A stretch of 64,000 nucleotides of DNA from assembly GCA_963989385.1 (NCBI GenBank), contig OZ022515.1, forward strand, positions 6,790,803 to 6,854,802. The letters run 5' to 3'. This stretch comes from Ctena decussata. Taxonomy: Eukaryota > Mollusca > Bivalvia > Lucinida > Lucinidae. Within the stretch, counting starts at the first letter, position 1, and every line of letters begins with the position of its first letter. Below the pieces are notes generated by a model, which saw only the letters and a program-made list of their open reading frames with translations, was not told the origin of the DNA and did no database searches. Shown piece by piece: positions 1-11,200 of the stretch. The translations under genes were made by a program, and so were the position numbers.

Positions 1-540
1 AAGTTAGCTGCCCTTGACAGCTCTGTCTATTGTGCTCTTGATCGGATACTTTTTAAACTTGCATATATTAAATGAGGGCATACATAATGTTTTGGATGAG
101 TTTAATTTTCAGCCTGATTGGACCACCGACTGTGGGGTTAGCTGCCCTTGAGCATGTTAAATATCCCTGTAGGTTTACAATGTCTCTCAGGTGAGCAATT
201 GTTGCCCTTTGGGCTACTTGTTTCTTTTTCCCATCTCTCACTCCAATGCAATAAATGGGAAAATTTATGTCAGAATTTCTCAGATTGCTATGTTATTAGG
301 TTTACATGTAGCTTTAAACTGATTAGTTGACATCATTTGGATGCTGCTGCTGACTTTAGGTCGAGGTCGCAGACACAGAAGTTTATGTAAACTTACGTTG
401 AAATTTTAATAACATAATTTGCATTTATTTTAATGGAACCTTTTGGTATTTGTTTATAGGCCTTTCACTGGATTTGTAATAGATTGTCCATCTGTCTGTC
501 TGTCTGTTAGTTAACATTTGCTTGTATTAAATGTGTTTTA
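1..540. other. Intron; degenerate repeat remnant
   Basis: Contains two 'agctgcccttga' segments about 130 bp apart (4 and 139), resembling core units of the elements that follow. No coding signal seen. Confidence 0.35.
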
Positions 541-1313
541 TTTTGCGGTGGCACTGGCCGGGGGTATACGTGAGCCCCTGCTCACATGCTCTAGTTGCCT
601 TGAATTGACTTAAAATCAGTAAATGAGCCATAACTAAGTAACCAATTACCAAAGTTTCATGGAACTTAAACCTAATATGTATCACCATAAGATGGTCATG
701 CACATAAAGTTTCATCGGAATGGCATCAGAAGTTCATGAGTTATTGCCATTGAATCAATTTGAAATTGACACATTTTAGCCATAACTAAGTAATCAGTGA
801 ATAAAATTCTATGAAACTTTTACCAAATACCCATCACTATAATACATTGGTGCATCTTACGTTTTGTGGAAATCACTTCAGTTAGCAATGAGTTATTGCC
901 CTTGACTCGGTTTAAAATCAGCAAATTGAGTCATAACTAACCAATGAATGGAATTTCATGAAACTTAAAATAATTATGTATTGTCTTGACAGATCTGTGC
1001 ACATTAAGTTTGGTCATAATCACATTAGTTGTGCATGATTTAATGCCCTTGAATTGATTTAAAATCCACATATTAGCCATAACTTAGATACTGGACTGAA
1101 CAAAATTTCTTAGATACTGGATTGAATAAAATTTCTTGAAACTGAATTAAAAATGTATCATTATAGTGCAGTGATGCTGAGGCAAGTGTTTAAGAACAGC
1201 TTCAGCTTATGTCTCACTTATGCCAGAGTAATAGTCCTTGATTTGATTTACAGTCCACAAGTTCAGTCCAGTGAACAAAATTATATGAAACTTAAAGTAA
1301 ATCATAATAAACG
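541..1313. repeat. Pearl-like element with ~150-bp core repeats
   Basis: Starts with ggtggcactggccggggg (a head that recurs alone near 13130). About 4.5 degenerate units follow, each running from ttga-ttgatttaaaatca through gccataactaagta and atgaaactta to gagttattgccc. Confidence 0.6.
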
Positions 1314-1567
1314 AATCAGAGCCACTTCGGCTGGGGATATAAATTCACCTAATTTGCTTGTTCCTTTAATATTTGACCCCATTTTGAAGGAAGGCAAAGA
1401 TGAAAATGGCTGAATTATTTCCCCTGGAAGTGTTAGTGAGATTTGAAAGTCATACAGGAAAAGGCTGTCAAAAGGGTAACATTAAATGACACTTTGTCTC
1501 TGATGCTTTAATAGTGAGTGACACTTAGCATGTTGAATATACATGTGCTTTTACTTTCATTTACAAA

Positions 1568-1803
1568 TGAGCCGCAACACAACAAACCAACAAAATGGTT
1601 GTGTCCCCAGCGCAGACTCAGATCAGCCTGGACATCCCCCCAGTCTGATCAGACTCTTCGCTAAGCACTTAAAGTGTAGCTAAGGGTCTAAGCTACCTCC
1701 ATGCTGACAGCAAGACACGGATCAGACTGGGCAGATGCCCAGGCTGGTCTGAGTCTGTGCTGGGCACACAACCACTTTGTTGGTTTTGTCGTGTCACTGC
1801 TCA
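1568..1803. mobile_element. MITE family M1, copy 1
   Basis: Terminal inverted repeats tgagccgcaacacaac / gtcgtgtcactgctca enclose a self-complementary body (cagtctgatcagactc / atcagactgggcag). About 236 bp, no coding capacity. Thirteen copies of this family lie in the window. Confidence 0.85.
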
Positions 1804-1859
1804 AATATGTGTTGTATCTTAAGTACAGGCATTCAGTTTAGCATTTTTTTTCAGATGCA

Positions 1860-2190
1860 TAGATGTATGGGCAAATACATTCAGGGAGAGCAACCCTTTG
1901 TTTTGTTTTTGCCTCCCTTATCAGATGGGGTGGGAATTTGCTCCATTAGAAGGGTTTCATGACCCAATGAACCAAACAGGAAATAATTAAAGTTGTTTTC
2001 CTTTGTAAAAATGGCAGAATAACTTGGTGGTGTTCCATACACCTTAATTTGAACATGAAAAATAGTTCTTCCACTGTTTGAATTACTACTGGTAGGAGAT
2101 TGCTCATGAAAGATAGTTCTTACCTTTGAAAAGTAGTCCCTTATAAAAAGGGAGTTGTATTCATTCACTTCAAGGTGAATGGGAACACTG
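1860..2190. mobile_element. Diverged M4-like palindromic element
   Basis: Ends resemble the M4 family (aaatggcagaataact, cattcacttcaaggtgaatg). The centre is rearranged, so the boundaries are approximate. Confidence 0.4.
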
Positions 2191-2199
2191 CTATGTTTT

Positions 2200-4660
2200 T
2201 AGCTCACCTGTCAAGGTGAGCTTATAGTATAGCCTTGGTCCGTCGTCCGTCGTTGTCGGCGTCGTCCACACTTTCAAACATCTTCTTCTCAGAAACCACT
2301 GGGCTGATTGAAGCCAAATTTCATGTGGAGCATTAACAGGATGGGGGAACAAAAGTTTATATATTTGGCCCAGGTCACAATACCAAGATGGCCGCCATGC
2401 CCATATATGGTAAAAACCCTTCAAAAATCTTCTTCGCCAGAACCAAAAGGCCTATGACCTTGAAACTTGGTATGTAGCATTGGGCATGCCGGCCCATCAT
2501 AATTTATACAAATCATGACCTTGCGTTGACCTTGACCTAATTGACAGGATGGTCAACTTTGGTACGTTAGGCTTTTAAATTGGAAAACGCTTAAACAGTG
2601 GATTTCTCAGAAACTATTTAAGTCTAAGGTACAATACTTGGTATACATGGTCAACTAAATGACCAGATGAAGATATTATGTCACTAAAGGTCAAGGTCAT
2701 TCCGTGGGACCATCCGTCGTCAAGATTTGCAAACATCTTCTCCTCTGAAACCACTGGGCCGATTGAAGCCAAATTTCATATGGAGTCTCAGTGGGATGGG
2801 GGAACGAAAGTTTATACCCGGGGTCTGGGTCATATGACCAAGATGGCTGCCATGCCATATATGGTAAAAACCCTTCAAAAATCTTCTTCTCCAGAACCAA
2901 AAGGCCTATGACCTTGAAACTTGGTATGTAGCATCGGGCATGCGGGCCCATCATAATTTATACAAATCATGACCTTGCGTTGACCTTGACCTAATTTACG
3001 GGATGGTCAACTTTGGTACGTATATGGGAAAAGGCTTAAACAGTGGATTTCTCAGAAACTATTTAAGTCTAAGGTACAATACTTGGTATACATGGTCGAC
3101 TAAATGACCAGATGAAGATATTATGTCACTAAAGGTCAAGGTCATTCCGTCAGACCATCCGTCGTCAAGATTTGCAAACATCTTCTCCTCTGAAACCACT
3201 GGGCCGATTGAAGCCAAATTTCATATGGAGTCTCAGTGGGATAGGGGAACAAAATTTTGTACCCGGGGTCTGGGTCACTTGACCAAGATGGCCGCCATGC
3301 CTATATATGGTAAAAACCCTTCAAAAAGCTTCTTCTCCAGAACCAAAAGGCCTGTGATCTTGAAACTTGGTATGTAGCATCGGGCATGCTGGCCCATCAT
3401 AGTTTATACAAATGATGACCATGTGTTGACCTTGAATTAATTTACGACATGGTCAACTTTTGTAGGTTAGGCTTTTATATGGGAAAACACTTATACAGTG
3501 GATTTCTCAGAAACTATTTAAGTCTTAGGTACAATACATGGTATATATGGTCAACTAAATGACCAGATGAAGATATTATGTCACTGAAAGGTCAAGGTCA
3601 TTTTGTCGGTCTGTCCGTCATCAAGATTTTCAAAACATCTACTCCTTTGAAACCACTGGTCTGATTGAGGCGAAATTTCATATGGAGTCTAAGTGTGATC
3701 AGGGAATAAAAGTTTGTTCTCAGGGTCTTGACCAAGATGGCCGCCATGCCCATATATGGTAAAACCCTTCAAAATCTTCTTCTCCAGAACCAAAAGGTGT
3801 ATGACCGTGAAACTTGGTATGTAGCTTTGGGCACTCAAGCCCATCATAGTTTATACAAATGATCGTGCATTGACCTTGACCTAATTTATGACACTGTCAA
3901 CTTTGGTACATTATGTAGGCTTTTGTATGGGAAAATGCTTAAACAGTGGATTTTTCAGAAACTATTTAAGTCTAAGGTGCAATATTTGGTAAATATGGTT
4001 GACTAAATGACCAGATGAAGATATTTTGTCGTTAAAGGTCAAGGTCATTCTTTGACTTTTGTACAAGGTCATTGAGATTCTGTCACCCGTCAACATTTTC
4101 AAACATCTTCTCAGAGGCCACTAGGGTCAACTGAAGCCATATTTCATATGGAGCTTCACCGGCTTAAAGGAACCATAGTTTGTTCAGATGGTCTTGGTCA
4201 CTTGACCAAGATGGCCACCATGCCCATATATGGTAAAAACTCTTCAAACGTCTTTTTCTCGAGAACCGAAAGGCCTATAGCCTTGAAACTTGGTACCCGT
4301 ATGTAGCATTGGGCACTCAGGCCCATCATAGTTTATACAAATGATTACTGTGTTTCATATATTATGGAGCTTTAATACTGGGTCAAAGGAATCAAAGTTT
4401 GTTCAGATGGTCATGGTCGTATGAACATGGTGGCCGCCACACCCATCTATGATAAAAACCCTTCAGAAATCTTTGTCCAGAAACAAAGGCCCAGTGACCT
4501 TGTGGCTTGGTATATAGAATTGGGACTCAACATTAATTCCAAAGGGAGGGGGGTTATCTGCCCCTGCCCTGGTGCTATATACATGCATAAAAGCATTTAA
4601 ATATATACCAGGACCAAGTGTGAGGTGAGCTACAGGACCATTGGTCCTCTTGTTGAACCA
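2200..4660. repeat. Pearl-like element P1, ~450-bp core repeats, copy a
   Basis: Opens with tagctcacctgtcaaggtga and gtccgtcgtccgtcg; closes with gtgagctacaggaccattgg. Inside are about five units of ~450 bp marked by aaacatcttctcctctgaaa, accaagatggccgccatgcc and ttgaaacttggtatgtagca. Short open frames in it are repeat shadows. 4540-4610 looks like an inserted piece of the element class at 5508. Confidence 0.8.
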
Positions 4661-4866
4661 TGTTATCAAAGGGAGACAACTTTTGTAACTTGCTGTTTAC
4701 TTTCCTTTCTGTCATAAACCTTCCAAAATGGGGTCTGCTCTTCAAGTAAAGAGTTTGCTCCTAGAGGAGCAAATTATTTGCTGTAAGAGTGACCCCCATG
4801 AACAAGGGATGCAAAATGAAAATTGGAAGTGTTGCTTTCTCTGACAGTTCACCTATCCACCTTAAC
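4660..4866. mobile_element. MITE family M4 copy
   Basis: Hairpin centre: agagtttgctcctagaggag then caaattatttgctgtaagag, flanked by aaagggagacaactt and a diverged prefix of the usual cccattcacctt end. Confidence 0.7.
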
Positions 4867-4893
4867 ATTCCATTTGAATGTATTTCATAAGGC

Positions 4894-5163
4894 AGCCAGG
4901 CTGCGTAGAACAATCGGTAGGGCACCTGACTGGTAAGTCAGAGGTCCTGGGTTCGAAACCCTGTCTGGCCACATACTTTCGTTTCTCCTTCCGCTGATTC
5001 AAGAAGGGCAGTTGTCAGTTACTGGCGAAAGTATGTGCACTTAGTACTGGTTAACCCCTTAGGAGATCTAAGCCTGCCCAGGAATAGTGTGGTTAGGTTG
5101 ACTGACCGTCCCGACATGACCATTGCTGTTTACCATGGACTAATCATCAAATCAATCAATCAG
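4894..5163 (+). mobile_element. tRNA-derived SINE (family SA) with 11-bp target duplication
   Basis: tRNA-like head with A box (gaacaatcggtagggcacc) and B box (gggttcgaaaccctg), then an unrelated body ending in atcaatcaatcag. TTTCATAAGGC at 4883-4893 recurs at 5164-5174: a clean target-site duplication typical of LINE-mediated insertion. Confidence 0.9.
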
Positions 5164-5174
5164 TTTCATAAGGC

Positions 5175-5507
5175 GTAGTAAAGCACTGTGTAGTTGAATC
5201 TTTTTAATGAGAAACTATGCCTAAGAGACGGTAGCCCTAAAACCATTGTAATGAGCTTAAAGTTAAGGAAAGCATTTCATGATATCAGCAACAGACAGAT
5301 CATCTTCACAAGCCAAGGGAATTAAGTCCACTTTGTTCTTTATGGACCCTTAGCTGATGGCCTATTTGTAAATCAAATTTCACGCTGCGGCATTTCATTG
5401 GATGCGAACAGCTTCCATCACACTTTCTTGCATAACAGGTGCTCTTGTGAATAATTAGCAAAAAAAAGAATAGACGCTAAAGATTTAAACAAGTCATCAG
5501 TGTTTTT
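5175..5507. other. Intron without recognised feature
   Basis: Unremarkable AT-rich sequence. Confidence 0.4.
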
Positions 5508-6490
5508 ATACCCCTCCACATGTTAGTGGGGGAGTATTATGTTTTCCTGCTGGCTGTTCCTGTGTCTGTCCATCCGTCATATGTAGTACATCTGTCTGTC
5601 CGTCCGACCGTGAGCACTTCGTTTCCGTTCGATAGCTTGAGTATTTATTAACGGATTTTCTTCAAACTTGGCACATGAATTGGTCTTGGGAATATCTCAC
5701 TTAGGACAGAGTTATTGCCCTTGTCAATGTCGCAAAAGTTGTTTTTGGTCTGTTATTCATTACACTTTGAAATATCATAATGAAATTTCACAGAAATGAT
5801 ATATTTTTTCTGTTGTTAGCAAAATTTTGTCCACCTGGGTTATATGCCCCTGCCCCGGGCTATATTCATGTATAAAATCATGAACAATTCTGTATAAAAT
5901 CAGGGTTGAAAGTGATTTTCCTGAAACTTGCTACCGCTTATCGAAGCAATATAAGCTTTCTGTCATGATCAAACTTTTGTCCCCAGGGGTTATCTGCCCC
6001 TGCCCCTGGGGGCTATATACATGTATAAAATCATGAAAAATTCTTTATAAAATCAGTTTTGATAGTAGTTTTCCTGAAACTTGTTACAGCTTTAATCGAA
6101 GCAATATAAGCTTTCTGTCATGATCAAAATTTTGTCCCCAGGGGTTATCTGGCCCTGGCACATGTATAAAGTCATGAAAAAAACCTATAAAATCAGATTT
6201 TTGGTATATCTTTATGAAATTCCACAGAAATGATATAAGTAACATTAGCTTTATTTTACAACCAGAATTTAGTCCAGCAGGGTTATCTGCCCCTGCCATG
6301 TATGAAAGGAATTTTTCTAAAACATATAACAAATGATCAAAGCAATAATAGTTTCTAGTGATGGTTAAAATTTTATCAGAAGTAGGTGAATTATCTGCCC
6401 CAGTCCTGTAGCTATATACAAGAATGAAAACATGAAAAAAAAAGCTATGAAAGGTTTGCAGTGGCGGGGTATTACGCAGTCGTTTATGAT
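5508..6490. repeat. Pearl-like element P2, ~150-bp core repeats
   Basis: Head tacccctccacatgttagtg and gtctgtccgtccgaccgtga; tail tggcggggtattacgcag is roughly complementary to the head. Units are marked by ttttgtccccaggggttatc, tgcccctgcc and acatgtataaaatcatgaaa near 5825, 5970, 6130, 6270 and 6380. Confidence 0.7.
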
Positions 6491-6875
6491 GCTTTTATTG
6501 AAAAATTGTGCAAAGTTTTGGGACAACTGTGTTTAGCAACAGACCCTCTGGTGGTCTAAAATATCACACATCAAGAAGAGCAACTTGCTGCTGCTTAAAC
6601 ACATCGCTTTGGGAAATTCAAATTGCAGTTGGCCAAGGGTCTGTAAGGAATAAAGAGATCTTAATTAGTACCCGTGGCTAGTGAAGATACAGTCAAACTA
6701 ATACATTGAAATTCTGGTAGGAGCAGCAGTAGCATAGGGGTTTATGGGATAGACAGCCAATCCAGGGCTTGCAGTTTCAATCCCTTTCTCCTCTGGTATT
6801 TTGAGACATTTAACCAAAGTTCAGTCTCTGTTTGACATATGTATTGCTCAATTTTTTTAAAAAATTCCATTTCAG

Positions 6876-6954
6876 GTCCATTCTGTATTATTTTGACAGT
6901 GCTACGGCCAATCTGACGCCCATTGAGCTGATGCCAAAAATCAAAATTAGAACA
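6876..6954 (+). CDS. NEK9: NEK9-like exon a: kinase-to-RCC1 linker
   Basis: Acceptor ttccatttcag, donor gtaagt. First base completes an upstream codon; 26 codons follow (SILYYFDSAT... to KIKIRT), ending phase 0. It lacks RCC1 glycines and fits the strand leading into the first propeller blade. Weakest homology of the RCC1-side exons, but phase joins perfectly to the next one. Confidence 0.72.
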
Positions 6955-8243
6955 GTAAGTTTATTAGCCTGTCTGTACAAAAGTATGGAAAAGCTATTGT
7001 CATCCAGGCATTGGTATTCTGTGCCCTTTTCAGTGTTCTCATCAGGTCAGCATCTGCATTCATTAGATGTTTTGGTTAACCCTTTTTATCCCCTGACCGA
7101 AAGGTTCGGGGGATATAGCGATCAGCCTGGCGTCCGTCCGTCTGTCCGTAAACACTTTCTTGTCCTGTCTATATCTTGAATACCCTTTGGAATATTTTCA
7201 TGATACTTCACAGTTATGTAGAACAGGTCATGAAGCCGTGTCGCGTACAAGAATGGTAACTCTTGCCATTGTACTTTTTGAATTATCTCCCCTTTGGTGA
7301 TTTTTTGGCAGATTCGTGTCCGCTCTGTAACTTGAATACCCTTTGGAATATTTTCATGATACGTCACAGAAATGTAGAACAGGTCATGACGATGTGTCGC
7401 GAACAAGAATGACAACTCTTGCTGTCTTACTTTTTGAGTTATTTCCCCTTGATAGTTTTAGGTGTGATTTTTTGGCAGATTCGTGTCCGCTCTATAACTA
7501 GAATACCCTTTGGAATATTCTCATGATACTTCACAGATATGTAGAACAGGTCATGATGGTGTGTCGCGAACAAGAATGGCAACTCTTGCTTACTTACTTT
7601 TTGAGTTATTTTCCCTTGATCATTTTAGGTGTGATTTCGTGTCCGCTCTTTAACTTGAATACCTTTTGGAATATTTTCGTGATACTTCACAGATATGTAG
7701 AACAGGTCATGACCATGTGTCGCGAACAAGAATGACAACTCCTGCTTTCTCTGTTTTTGAGTTATTTCCCCTTGATGGTTTTAGGTGTGATTTCGTGTCC
7801 GCTCTATAACTTGAATACCTTTTGGAATATTTTCATGATACTTCACAGATATGTAGAACAGCTCATGATGGTGTGTCACGAACAAGAATGACAACTCTTA
7901 CTTTCTTACTTTTTGAGTTATTTCCCTTTGATGATTTTACGTGTCCGCTCCATAGCTTGAATACCTTTTGAAATATTTTCATGATACTTTACAGGTATGC
8001 AGAACAGGTCATGACAATTTGTCTCATACATGAATGATAACTCTTGCTTTTATACCCTGTGAGTTATTTCCCTTTGGTAGTTTGAGCTGCTGTTTGAGTC
8101 TCTGCTCTATATCTATATAACCCTAGCCAGCTCCAGAAATTTGAATAACCGTGTACCTTTTAGAATACTGGTGATCATGCTGTGATATCTTATCCGTGTT
8201 CCTATCTCTCTCTGACCCCTCCACCCCTCCACATTCCCGCACG

Positions 8244-8277
<34 letters not shown>

Positions 8278-11200
8278 ACCCCCCCCCACCCCCCCCCCAC
8301 CCCCACAAAAAGAAAAATAAAATAAAATAAAAATTCCAGATTTGGATTCTTTGTCCAAATTCACTTACTAGAGAGCTCAAAATTAGGTTTGTAGGGCTTG
8401 TACTTTAGAAGTTATTCACGTTATTCACACATTTTGAAAGTTAAATGTATCGTATGTTATACATTTGTGTATATGGTGGCTGTTTGAGATATTACCTCTT
8501 TTTAGCAGTCAAGCATACTGTTTTAGTCTGAGTGTTAGATAATCATGCATCTGTTAACAGGTTAATGTCAATCAGAAGCATAAAAGAATGACAATATATT
8601 ACTAATATGTGTTTTGAAGTTCACCCTTTTTACCAAGGCCCATGGGGGTCTTCGGTCGGGGGATTTGCCATCTCCTCTGATGGCTATTTTTATACGCCTG
8701 TTTTGAAAAAACTGATGTATTATGTCATGGCCCTGTCCATCCGTCCGTTAACAATCTTGTGCATGCCATAACTCAGTAACCATTTGGGATATTTTCATGA
8801 AATTTTGTAGGCATATGTATTAGGTAGGGGCAACGTGTCACATACAAGAATGATTGCTCTCCCTTCCTTTGTTTCCAAGTTGTGCCCATTATTTTTTTTT
8901 CCCTGCAAGTCTTGTGCGCGCTATAACTAGAAAACAGTTTGCGATAACTTCATGAAACTTCATAGCAATGTGTATGAAGTCCCAACGATGTGTCACATAC
9001 AACAATGGTTGCTCTCTCTTCTTCATTTTAGAGTTATGTCCCTTTCATTTGTTCTTATAGGCTATTTTTGTGTATACTTATCTTGTGCATACCTTAACTT
9101 GGTAACTGTTTGGAATATCATGATGAAACTTTATATCAATGTGCATGATCACAAGACAATGTGTTGCATATAAGAATGGTTGCTCCCTCTTTCTAAATTT
9201 TGTAGTAACTTCCCTTTGACCAGTGTTTTAGGCATTTCTCATTCACCCTATCTCCTTAACCTTTTGAAATATTAGAATGAAACTTTGTAGGAATGTGTAT
9301 AATAATGGGGCAATGTATCCTGAGCAAGAACCACAACTCTGGCTTACTTACTGAATTATCTGCCCTTGTATAAATTTTTGTTTACTCTGTAACTCCTTAA
9401 CCATTTAAATTATTTTAACACAACTTAATGGCGATGTGTATATTGTCAAGGGAATGTATTAGAACCATGAATGGTATATCTAGTATATTTAATTTATGAA
9501 TTATCTCCCTTGTTTGACTTTGGCATTACTCAGCCTCTGAGCCACTTCATCTTTGAAGCTGTGTTTTGGTATACTAATAGTATTTGATGTGTTAAATATT
9601 TAAACAATGTTGCAGTCATTAATTATAGAGTGGTTGCCCCTGTTTGTCTTTCTGTCTATCCTTTTGTAAATAATCTTGTTAATTCTGTAACTCCTTTGTG
9701 ACATTAAAATGGGCGTATTATGCGCAGCTTGCAAAGCCCATGTTTGACTAGTGGACTTGTCCATCCTTGTCATTTGGATGAGTCAATTTTCAAGTTTTAG
9801 GGGTTTCTGGTGAGTAACTTAAGTCTACAAATACGTAATTAGGATTGGATTTTGCTGTAATCAAATTGTTTAATCAGTCATTTAATTATTGGACTGCCTT
9901 ATGTCTAAAAGAAATGAATAAAAAGCGATGGTCTAGAATATGTAAGACATCTAGACAGAGTAAAGTTTACAAATACGTAATTATGTTTGGATGTTGCTGT
10001 AATCAAATTGTTTTCATTTGATATAAATAGATTCTGAAAAATTAGATCCTTTGGAAGCAAGCAATACACAAAAGAAACAAAAATAGCTAAATTAAGTCTG
10101 TTCATGACCAGTATAATTGAAATGTGCGACACTGGTCACACATACTATCACTGCCTCGAGTAGAAGTCTATTTTCTAAATGACTGTAAATGAACTCATTT
10201 ATCCCAGAGGACCAGAAAGTATAAAATCTGCACTATATGATGAAGTACTGAGAGACATGGTATGGCCATCACAAGGCACTGAAGGACAACAGATTTTGGA
10301 GAGTTGGCTGCCTTGCTAAAACTCAATAGATAATGTCCCTGAATTTGTTTCATAAATATCATATCAAATGAAAACAAAATAAAACAAGATCATCTTTGTG
10401 TTAGGCCTCCCTTATTCTCTTTCTAGACAGCAGTTGGTCCAGACCACATCATTGTTGTGACAACTGAGAGTCAGGTATACACCTGGGGTGATGGTAGCCA
10501 GGGGCAACTAGGTCATGGTGATACTGATCCAAGGGTCAAACCTGAACTTGTCAAGGCTCTGGCAGGAAAGTCTATCACAAGGTAATATGAACAGTTTACA
10601 GCACTTGTGTCTGGACGAGAGCATCTGAGTGTAACCAACCATGTAGGACAGTGACCTACATTTTTACCCTTCACTGACTTTATGATATTAAGGCTTTTAC
10701 ATTGTATTTTTACCATTTTATGAAATTTTATGATATCGAAAGTAGGTCATTTTGGTTGCCAAGTAAGGGTGCTTTTCTGGACTAGCAATACCAACTCCAC
10801 TAAAAAATGTTTTTCTGCATAGTATTCATGCTTTTATTTTTCTGAATCTCCTACTGCCGAGAAAACTGCCATGTTTGGTTTAAAAACCCAAATTGTCGGA
10901 AAGTACTTGTAATAAGATACTCAATAAATGTATTTAAAAGTATGAAGTTCAAAGTATGAGAAGTTGTTTTATGAGGGAATCTCTAACTCTGCTTAGCACA
11001 CCAGTTAGCGCTATTTTTGTTTCTGCGCCGAAGATTGACAACGCCACTGACGTCCTGCTGCATTGCATTTTGGGATAGTGTCAACCCATCAGCCATGCTG
11101 GGATCTCCAGGAGAGCTCGTGACTAGAAAAAAACTGACTTGTGGAGAATGAGATCAGAAGTCACACATTTATGGACATGTGACTGTTATTTTTAGGAACA

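Noticed and set aside
2678..3377. Coding repeats MSLKVKVIP... in the P1 elements
   Set aside because: Same ~80-residue frame recurs in every ~450-bp P1 unit on both strands, with frameshifts between units; repeat shadow.
6832..7179. Open frame around exon a as a standalone gene
   Set aside because: It runs into pearl-like repeat P3; only the splice-bounded 6876-6954 part joins the NEK9-like frame.
8113..8380. Gly-rich protein on the minus strand
   Set aside because: Produced by a poly-C tract inside a pearl-like repeat; both overlapping frames give Gly runs.
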